64,000 nucleotides of DNA from Dankookia rubra (GTDB taxonomy: Bacteria; Pseudomonadota; Alphaproteobacteria; Acetobacterales; Acetobacteraceae), in NCBI RefSeq assembly GCF_004355005.1, contig NZ_SMSJ01000014.1, forward strand, positions 1 through 64,000, read 5' to 3'. A program made the position numbers and the translations under genes. Below the pieces are notes generated by a model. That model was given only the letters and a program-made list of their open reading frames with translations, was not told the DNA's origin and searched no databases. Below, piece after piece: positions 58,076-64,000 of the stretch (position 1 is the first letter of the stretch; each line of letters starts with the position of its first letter).

Positions 58076-59365
58076 GTGCCGCCACGCCAACCACTGGGTC
58101 AGCAGGTTCACGCCGCCCTGGCGCTGAATGATCAGGCCGGTGCGCTGAAACTGGCGACCACGGCCGGCCAGCTCGACTTGTTCGAGCGGGTTCGCCAAGT
58201 CGCCGAGGCGGAGCCGGCTCCGAGTTTCCTGCATTCCGCACTCTGCGCCATGAGCCTGCCGGTCCGACGGCCCGCCGACGACCAGAAGCCGATCATCCGC
58301 CAAGACGGCCAGTACACCCTGGTTATCACGCCCAAGGCCATCGTCCAGCCCGAGGGTGGGCAAAGCGTGCTGAAGGTGCTCGGGGTGCCGTATGGGTCTC
58401 TGCCCCGCCTCATCCTCATCCACATCATGTCCGAGGCGGTGCGCACCAAGTCGCGCCAAGTGCATCTGGGCGACACCTTTACGGATTGGATGCGGCGGAT
58501 GGGCTTCCGCACGGCCAGCTACGGGCCGCGCGGCTCAGCGACGCTGGTGCGGCAGCAACTCGACCGCCTGCTGGCTTGCGAGTGGATGATCCGTTGGGAC
58601 AGCGAGAAGGCGGATGGCGGCAGCGACTTTGCCCTGAAGGAGCTCAAGCTGGCGAATGAGTGGGTCGGCACCAATGCCAGCAGAGGCGCCTTCACCCGCG
58701 AGATCGTCCTGACCGAGGCCTTCCACGACCACTTGGCCCGCCACGCGGTGCCGCTGAACGAGCACGCCATCCGCCAGATCCGCGACTCCGCCACGGCCCT
58801 CGACCTCTACACCTGGCTGGCCTATCGCCTGCCGCGGATCAGCCAGGCAAAGCCGATCTCGATGAACTGGCAGCAGCTGGCCGCGCATTTCGGCAATGAG
58901 CAGGCCAACATGCGCAAGTTCCGCCAGACCGTGCGAGAAGCCTGGGAGCACCAGGTTTCCGCCGTCTACCCGGAGGCGCGGGCCGAGTTCGACGCCTCGA
59001 TCATTCGCCTGCACGCCTCGCCGGCGCCGCTGCAGCAGAAGCTGGTTCAGGGTGCTAGGCTGGCCGTCATCGCAGGCGGCCTGACCGATGATAAGGGTAC
59101 GCCCCCGCCGATCGCGACTGGATCGGACATCCCTGCCTGCTTCCTCAAGGCGCTCCGGGGCTCGCTGGAACCGTCGCTGGCCAATGTATGGCTAAAGGAA
59201 GTGCGGCTGGAGAAGTGGGACGAGGCCTGGGTGCTGACCACCACCAGCAGCTTCAAGGCGGACTACATCCGAGCGCACTTCGCCCAGGCCCTAGAGCGGG
59301 CCGCGGAACACGTCGGACTGGCTCACAGGCCGGACGTCCGCATGCGCAAGCCTGATAAATCCTGA
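58076..59365 (+). CDS. repA: Plasmid replication initiator RepA
   Basis: 429 residues from the GTG at 58076 (GGAGG 7 bases upstream); an in-frame ATG at 58040 lacks a ribosome site. The RepA_C-type core includes TFTDWMRRMGFRTASYGPRG, LVRQQLDRLLACEWMIRW, LPRISQAKPISMNWQQLAAHFG (winged helix) and KFRQTVREAWEHQVSAVYPEA. It binds iterons upstream and probably represses itself. One extra iteron lies within the coding sequence at 59085. Confidence 0.88.
   Translation: MPPRQPLGQQVHAALALNDQAGALKLATTAGQLDLFERVRQVAEAEPAPSFLHSALCAMSLPVRRPADDQKPIIRQDGQYTLVITPKAIVQPEGGQSVLKVLGVPYGSLPRLILIHIMSEAVRTKSRQVHLGDTFTDWMRRMGFRTASYGPRGSATLVRQQLDRLLACEWMIRWDSEKADGGSDFALKELKLANEWVGTNASRGAFTREIVLTEAFHDHLARHAVPLNEHAIRQIRDSATALDLYTWLAYRLPRISQAKPISMNWQQLAAHFGNEQANMRKFRQTVREAWEHQVSAVYPEARAEFDASIIRLHASPAPLQQKLVQGARLAVIAGGLTDDKGTPPPIATGSDIPACFLKALRGSLEPSLANVWLKEVRLEKWDEAWVLTTTSSFKADYIRAHFAQALERAAEHVGLAHRPDVRMRKPDKS
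59085..59102 (+). repeat. Iteron inside repA
   Basis: CCGATGATAAGGGTACGC differs from the consensus at one base. It encodes DDKGTP in RepA. Over 1.2 kb from the main array. Confidence 0.75.
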
Positions 59366-59379
59366 ATCCGGATCCCGCC

Positions 59380-60549
59380 GTGCCAGCCAATATCGATATG
59401 ATCGAGGGCCTCTTCACCCGGTCCCTCAATGTGCTGGGCTCGCTTCGCGGCGAGGCCAAGGAGGGCGTCCGCAAGGGGCCGCATTTCCCGATTACCCGCG
59501 CCGCGGAACTGGTGAACCGCACCCCGGCCGCCATCCGCGACGCGGAGAAGGACGGCAAGATTCCGGCGGTGGAGCGCAAGGCATCCGGCCGACGCATCGG
59601 CTACTCCCTGGCCGAGGTGAACCACATGCGGGAGGTGTTTAGCACCCGGCCCTGGCGGGCGCCTGGCGACCCGCTTTCGGTAATTGCGGTCCAGAACTTC
59701 AAGGGCGGGGTCGGGAAGTCCACGGTGTCCGCCCACCTGGCGCAGTACCTTGCCATCCGGGGGTACCGGGTCTGCCTGATTGACTGTGACAGCCAGGGCT
59801 CCAGCACTGCGCTGTTCGGCTATGTGCCCGACCTCGACATCACCGAGGACGAGACGCTGTATCCCTTCTTCCGGCACGCCGAGACCACGAGCCTGGCCTA
59901 TGCGGTGCGGGAAACCCACTGGGACGGGCTGTACCTGATCCCGGCCAACCTCAAGCTCTACTCGGCGGAGTACGAGCTGGCGGCGCGCATGGCCCGGGCG
60001 GATCCCACCTTGCTGAACAGGCTGGGGGAGGGGATCACCTCGATCGGCGACCATTTCGACGTCATTATCCTCGACCCGCCGCCGGCCCTGGGCACCATCT
60101 CGCTCTCGGTGATGCGGGCCGCGAATGCGCTGCTGGTGCCGGTGCCGCCCACCGTGGTGGACTTCACCTCGACGACGTCCTTCTTCGCCATGCTCTACGA
60201 GACCATGGCCGTCATGGCGGATCGCGACATGCCGGTGGACCTCGCCTGGATGCGCATCCTGGCAACCCGGGCCGATGAGCAGAAGTCGATCCAGACCGAG
60301 TTGTTGGGAATGATGCGCTCCCTGTTCGGCGAGACCATGCTGCGCACGGTGCTGAAGGACAGCGCCGAGATCGACAACGCCTCGGCCCGGTTGATGACGG
60401 TCTACGAGCTGGAGAAGCCGGTCACCTCGCGCGAGACATACCAGCGTTGCCTGACCTACCTGAACGCGACGAATGCCGAGATCGAGACCCAGATCAGGCT
60501 GACCTGGCCAAGCCATCGGGAGTCGCTTAAGGCCATCGGGGTGCTTTGA
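59380..60549 (+). CDS. parA: ParA-type partition ATPase
   Basis: 389 residues from a GTG (an ATG six codons in is possible). N-terminal MerR-like DNA-binding region (FPITRAAELVNRTPAAIRDAEKDG), then deviant Walker A NFKGGVGKSTVS (~109), Walker A' DCDSQGSS and Walker B VIILDPPPAL. Type Ia ParA: moves plasmid copies and represses its operon. 14 bases after repA. Confidence 0.93.
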   Translation: MPANIDMIEGLFTRSLNVLGSLRGEAKEGVRKGPHFPITRAAELVNRTPAAIRDAEKDGKIPAVERKASGRRIGYSLAEVNHMREVFSTRPWRAPGDPLSVIAVQNFKGGVGKSTVSAHLAQYLAIRGYRVCLIDCDSQGSSTALFGYVPDLDITEDETLYPFFRHAETTSLAYAVRETHWDGLYLIPANLKLYSAEYELAARMARADPTLLNRLGEGITSIGDHFDVIILDPPPALGTISLSVMRAANALLVPVPPTVVDFTSTTSFFAMLYETMAVMADRDMPVDLAWMRILATRADEQKSIQTELLGMMRSLFGETMLRTVLKDSAEIDNASARLMTVYELEKPVTSRETYQRCLTYLNATNAEIETQIRLTWPSHRESLKAIGVL

Positions 60550-60558
60550 TCCGACGAC

Positions 60559-60572
60559 TTGCAGGCCTGCAA
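60559..60572. promoter_or_regulatory. 14-bp perfect palindrome, candidate parS
   Basis: TTGCAGGCCTGCAA lies between parA and parB. It fits the repABC-type parS form GTTNNNNGCNNNNAAC except for the outermost bases. Likely the ParB site or an operator. Confidence 0.5.
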
Positions 60573-60609
60573 ACGGCCAACAACTCTTTGAACTAAAAGG
60601 GAAATCGGT

Positions 60610-61644
60610 GTGTCCACGGGGAACAAGGGCTTTGCGGCCAAGCTGACCGGCGGCGCGGGCGGGGAGGGGGAGGGGGCTTCGAAGCCCACAGCCGCCCGCC
60701 TGCCGCCGCGCACCGGCATCCTGCAGGCGCGCGACAACACCCTGGCCCAGATCGCCCGCGGTGCCGCGGTGACGCGCACGCAGGAACTGGTCGATCCCGC
60801 CCGCTGCCGCATCTGGGAGCAGCACAACCGTGACTATGCGGCACTGAACACCACGAACTGTGCCGACCTGATCGAGAGCTTCAAAGCGCAGGGCAGGCAG
60901 GAGATGCCGGCGATCGTCCGGCGCCTGGCCGGCGACCCGCAGCACGATTTCGAGGTGATCTGCGGCGCCAGGCGGCACTGGACCGCCGCCTGGATGAGGG
61001 CGAACAACTACCCCGAATTCCGGTTCCTCATCGAGCCGCGGCAGCTCACGGACGAAGAGGCATTCCGCCTCGCGGACCTCGAGAACCGCAGCCGGCGGGA
61101 TCTTTCGGATTACGAGCGCGCCTGCGACTACGCCCGGGCGCTGGAGCGGCACTATCTCGGCAGCCAGCAGAGAATGGCGGAGCGGCTGGAAGTGTCGGCC
61201 AGCTGGCTGAGCCGATTCCTGGAACTGGCCAAGCTGCCGGACGAAGTGGTGCAGGCCTTTGCCACGCCGGGTGAGCTTCGGATAAGCCACGCCGCGTCGC
61301 TTGCCCCGCTGCTCAACGTGCCGGTGAGGCGGAACGCGATCCTGACTGAAGCCAGCGCCGTCGCCGCGGAGCAGGCCCGCTTGCGGGAGGAAGGGAAGCC
61401 TGGCCTTTCCGCGGCTGCGGTGGTCGGGCGGCTGGTGAAGTCAAATGCCGCAGCTGCCAGGAAACCCAAGGTCCCCATGGAGTATGTGGTGCGGGCGGAC
61501 GACGGAGCGGTGTTGCTCAGGGCCGTGCGGGCCGCTCGTGGCGAGGGTGCCCTGACGATTTCCGTTCCGGCCCCGCGGAAGGTGACCACGCACGCATTGA
61601 TGTCCGCGGTTGAGGAGGCACTGGCCAAGCTGGCTCTGTCCTAG
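60610..61644 (+). CDS. parB: ParB partition protein
   Basis: 344 residues from a GTG (AAGGGA upstream). ParB nuclease-like domain: QGRQEMPAIVRRLAGDPQHDFEVICGARRHWTA with the GxRRxxA CTP motif; ENRSRRDLSDYERA; helix-turn-helix GSQQRMAERLEVSASWLSRFL. The C-terminal dimerisation part is short and basic. Partner of ParA. Confidence 0.93.
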   Translation: MSTGNKGFAAKLTGGAGGEGEGASKPTAARLPPRTGILQARDNTLAQIARGAAVTRTQELVDPARCRIWEQHNRDYAALNTTNCADLIESFKAQGRQEMPAIVRRLAGDPQHDFEVICGARRHWTAAWMRANNYPEFRFLIEPRQLTDEEAFRLADLENRSRRDLSDYERACDYARALERHYLGSQQRMAERLEVSASWLSRFLELAKLPDEVVQAFATPGELRISHAASLAPLLNVPVRRNAILTEASAVAAEQARLREEGKPGLSAAAVVGRLVKSNAAAARKPKVPMEYVVRADDGAVLLRAVRAARGEGALTISVPAPRKVTTHALMSAVEEALAKLALS

Positions 61645-61738
61645 CACCCGCTTCGCACCGTGACCGGGCCGGAGCACGAGGGCAGGGGGGGGGACAGCCG
61701 ATTTCCTTGCCGGCGTGCATGGACGACCGCGCAGGCCG

Positions 61739-62053
61739 TCAACCAACCGGGGGCGGCAGCCGCTGCGGGCCGGGCGGCTGGGCCTCAAGCCGGGCCAGGC
61801 GCTCCAGGATGGGGCCCAGCGCCTGAGTGACAGCCATCGCGGCGCTGCCCTGCGCCTTGGTGGTAACCACCTCGTCCAGGCTCTCGAGCCGCGCCTCGAT
61901 CCGGATCCGCCGGTCCCGCAGCTCCTACATCTGGCCGCGAAGTTCTTTGATAGCGGCCTTATTCTCCGCCGCAAGCTCGGCCAGCCTCTTCTCTGCCTCC
62001 GTCAGGCGGTGCACCGCCAGCGCGACGGCCTTCAGGTCGTCCCAGATTGCCAC
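61739..62053 (-). pseudogene. Coiled-coil plasmid protein with in-frame TAG
   Basis: From a GTG at 62053: IWDDLKAVALAVHRLTEAEK, RLAELAAENKAAIKELRGQM, then TAG (61927-61925). The same frame continues ELRDRRIRIEARLESLDEVV and ILERLARLEAQPPGPQ to a TGA at 61739. The heptad pattern runs through the stop, and CAG to TAG would account for it. Small coiled-coil proteins of this plan are known next to alphaproteobacterial plasmid par genes, as far as I recall. Function unknown. Confidence 0.6.
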
Positions 62054-62059
62054 CCGCCG

Positions 62060-62296
62060 TCAGCCCGCCAGGAGCGCCTCGGTCTCGTCGATGTTGCGGT
62101 GAATGCGGTCGAGTAGGCTGGCCAGCTCGGCGCGGGCGCTTGCCGAAACCCGGGCTGCGCCCCGTAGGCTTCCCCCGGCCTTCGCGGCAGGTTTCTTCGC
62201 CGCTGGGCGCTTGGCCGTCGCCTTCGCAGCGACCTTCCGGCTGGACCGGCTGCCAGGCTTGGAGGATCGAGTGGTCGTGCAGCTCGAGACTGCCAA
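62060..62296 (-). CDS. Lys/Ala-rich small coiled-coil protein
   Basis: 78 residues. A histone H1-like basic stretch (KVAAKATAKRPAAKKPAAKA) precedes a helix (RAELASLLDRIHRNIDETEALLAG). Six bases ahead of the interrupted coiled-coil gene. May bind DNA; no family assigned. Confidence 0.5.
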   Translation of the reverse strand: MAVSSCTTTRSSKPGSRSSRKVAAKATAKRPAAKKPAAKAGGSLRGAARVSASARAELASLLDRIHRNIDETEALLAG

Positions 62297-62927
62297 GGCA
62301 AGCCGGAACCGCCCCCGATCACAGCCAAGCCATGATAATTTGGAGGGTGTCGAACCAGCGTGGCGTTTGCGCAGGGCCGAGTAGGGCGGCGAGCCTGCCG
62401 CGCATCGAGAATGCTCTCTCTCGCTTGCGGCAAGCCGGCATTATGGCAAGCTGGAATGTGCCTCGACAAACTCCCACAGCGACGCCAAGGGGCAGGGGGA
62501 GGGGCATGCGGAGGGGTGGGTAATTAGCTCACCGCAACTTTCTCCTCCGAGGCCGTCTCCTTCTGGCTGAGGCTGGCGGCTGGCGCCGCAGAGGCCGTCG
62601 TCCGCCGGCAGACGCGGTTACCGGCGACATCGCGGCAGCGGTCGGCGCGCCCTGCCTGCGGCAGCGCCACGGCCAGATCCGCGCGCGTGTGCCGCGGTAT
62701 TGCGCACGACGTTCGATCTGCCGCTGTCACCAAAAGGTGATGCAGGTAAATGCACAACGTTGATGAAAAGCCCAGGCAAAACGCGGCAGCCTGAAGGTGA
62801 AAATTCGCAATGACGAGCTCGTAACGTCCAGGCCTTCATTATCAGTGCATCACAGAATTTGACTCGACATCTGTGGCTTGTACGAACGACAGGTTTCGCC
62901 TTTTGGAATTTAGAATAGGGGGGATAA
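62297..62927. other. Gene-poor stretch with promoter of the sheath gene
   Basis: 630 bases. A minus-strand frame (62524-62757) is not convincing. GC falls from 62740 on. A TTGACT (62859-62864) and TACGAA (62881-62886) with a 16-base spacer form a candidate promoter 42 bases before the tail-sheath ATG, and GGGGGG lies just ahead of that ATG. Confidence 0.4.
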
Positions 62928-64000
62928 ATGCCGGTCTCGGTCACGTATCCTGGCGTCTATTTTGAGGAACTGCCGAGCTCGGTGCACACGATCGTGCCGG
63001 TGCCGACCTCGATCACGGCGATCGTTGGTTTCGCATCGAGCGGCCCCGAGAACGAACCGATCCACGTCTTCAGCCCCGCCGACTATGCGCGGGAATTCCA
63101 CAGCGACGGCACCATGCCGCTTGATCTCGCGGTGGCGATGTACTTCCAGAATGGTGGCGGCGAGGCGATCGTGGTCCGCGTCGCCGGCGATGCGGCGATG
63201 GCGACGGCCGCAGTTGGCAACACGCTCAAGCTGCAGGCGCGCGCCTCGGGCGCCGCGGGCACGAACCTCAAGGTCGTGATCGATCGCCAGGGGCTTTCCG
63301 CCACGGAAATACCGACCGCCTATAACCTAACGATCACCACGGTCACCGGGCCGAAGGTGTCGGAGCGCTTTGCGCGGGTTTCCACCGATCCGGACAATGC
63401 GCGCGCAGCCGGCAAGCTGCTGCAGGGGTCGCAGCTGGTGTCCGTTCTCCCACCCGCGTCGTCGCCAGCGGCCACGCCCCCCGTCGCCGCACCGGGCGCC
63501 GGACCACCGCCAGCGTCGCCGCCCACGCCGGCCCCCACGCCGGCCCCCACCCCGGCACCGGGCGCCGCACCGCCGGCTGCCGCGCCAGCCGCCCCGCCCG
63601 ACCCTCCGGACGGCGAATACCCTTTCGCCGCGGGGACCCAGACGACGCTGCCCGCCGAGGTTGCGCTGGTCGGCGCTGACGACGGTACCGGCAACCCGAC
63701 GGGCTTCCATGCGGTCGCCAAACACAACACGTTCTTCAACCTGCTCGTGCTCACGCCGTTGCCGGGGCAGCCTGACGTGTCCACCGCGACGCTCGCCCGG
63801 GCCGCCGAGTTCGCGCACCGGCGCCGCGCGATGCTGATCGTCGATGCGCCGGCCACCTGGGATACGGTGGACAAGGCGGCGAAGGGGCGCGACGACCTGT
63901 TTGGCCTGTTCGGCACCGATGACCGGACCAATGCTGCCGTCTACTTCCCGCGCCTCGTCGTTCCCGATGGACGTGGTGGGACGATCTCCGGCGTCGGTCC
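62928..64000 (+). CDS. Contractile tail-sheath protein (partial, 3' end outside)
   Basis: 357 codons are open to the window edge. The start (SVTYPGVYFEELPSSVHTIV, then ITAIVGFASSGPENEPIHV) and MYFQNGGGEAIVVRV are typical of phage/contractile-injection sheath proteins. Residues ~174-226 are an unusual Pro/Ala-rich insertion (PTPAPTPAPTPAPGAAPPAA) between sheath domains. Then VALVGADDGTGNPTGFHAV and RRRAMLIVDAP resume the family pattern. Likely the first structural gene of an extracellular contractile injection system or prophage; the rest is not visible. Confidence 0.8.
   Translation, partial: MPVSVTYPGVYFEELPSSVHTIVPVPTSITAIVGFASSGPENEPIHVFSPADYAREFHSDGTMPLDLAVAMYFQNGGGEAIVVRVAGDAAMATAAVGNTLKLQARASGAAGTNLKVVIDRQGLSATEIPTAYNLTITTVTGPKVSERFARVSTDPDNARAAGKLLQGSQLVSVLPPASSPAATPPVAAPGAGPPPASPPTPAPTPAPTPAPGAAPPAAAPAAPPDPPDGEYPFAAGTQTTLPAEVALVGADDGTGNPTGFHAVAKHNTFFNLLVLTPLPGQPDVSTATLARAAEFAHRRRAMLIVDAPATWDTVDKAAKGRDDLFGLFGTDDRTNAAVYFPRLVVPDGRGGTISGVG

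Noticed and set aside
57774-58127. 117-codon ORF across the iterons
   Set aside because: It translates the repeat array and enters the repA start in another frame; the repeats explain it better as origin DNA.
1-64000. CRISPR array, rRNA or tRNA genes
   Set aside because: No regularly spaced repeats with unique spacers other than the iterons, and no rRNA or cloverleaf-like sequence was noticed by eye; a dedicated tRNA/ncRNA scan would settle it.

Overview
The window reads as part of a large, GC-rich alphaproteobacterial plasmid or chromid. At 57.4-61.6 kb there are clustered iterons, a RepA_C-type replication initiator, ParA and ParB. Third positions are strongly GC-biased, starts are often GTG/TTG, and the protein families (Csp-type copper-storage proteins, CueR, DmeF, Acr3, small plasmid coiled-coil genes) are typical of Alphaproteobacteria. 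Acetobacteraceae (Roseomonas-like) is my best guess, but this is inference from gene content, not a marker gene.

Layout. 0-2.4 kb: a transposase tail, a decayed DUF411 gene and a class II Fic protein. 2.7-29.3 kb: a dense copper-handling island. It has two multicopper oxidases (copA), two copB, copC, copD, a P1B Cu(I)-ATPase, CueR, two soft-metal chaperones (HMA), DUF411, DUF2933 and DUF4396 proteins, a cytosolic and an exported Cys-rich four-helix copper-storage protein, DmeF, a two-component system, an RTX-type calcium-binding protein, several small Met/His-rich exported proteins, and a minus-strand module (Spy-like protein, flavo/iron-sulfur reductase, di-heme-b-like membrane protein, seven-heme cytochrome c). 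29.6-30.7 kb: a CorE-like ECF sigma factor with metal-ligand cysteines and a second Met/His lipoprotein. 30.8-38 kb: a defence- or toxin-like stretch (PD-(D/E)XK protein, zinc-ribbon/nuclease protein, RelA/SpoT-domain protein) plus a TauE-type permease with a ModE-like regulator. 38.5-48 kb: an XRE-cupin/bicupin pair, an arsenic operon (arsR, a frameshifted LMW-type arsC, glutaredoxin-type arsC, acr3, arsN, MFS) and a second, opposite operon (PadR, Cys-tailed flavoprotein, MFS, unknown). 48-57 kb: an IS1182-type element with a stop codon in its transposase, an N-acyl-D-amino-acid deacylase-like amidohydrolase, a tyrosine recombinase, Hsp20 and small plasmid ORFs. 57.4-62.3 kb: origin and partition genes. 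62.9 kb to the end: the 5' part of a contractile tail-sheath gene, cut by the window edge.

How it works together. Two regulatory codes can be read directly. Five promoters share TTGACC-N19-CAC(C/G)-like spacing over a dyad, the signature of a MerR/CueR activator; they precede the ATPase, cueR, both HMA genes and a small unannotated ORF. Five other sites carry a direct repeat GYATT-N5-GTATK with 10-bp period, all 105-123 bp upstream of exported copper genes (Met-rich lipoprotein/copAB, copC, an MDHxxMGG-repeat protein, the second copA, and the RTX gene). This fits the OmpR-family regulator at 21.9 kb. The inference is a cytosolic Cu(I) arm under CueR and a periplasmic arm under the two-component system, with a possible third arm under the CorE-like sigma factor next to the electron-transfer module.

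Five genes carry a single disabling lesion (two frameshifts, two TAG, one TAA). They look like either recent decay of accessory DNA or assembly error. No rRNA, tRNA or CRISPR array was seen.
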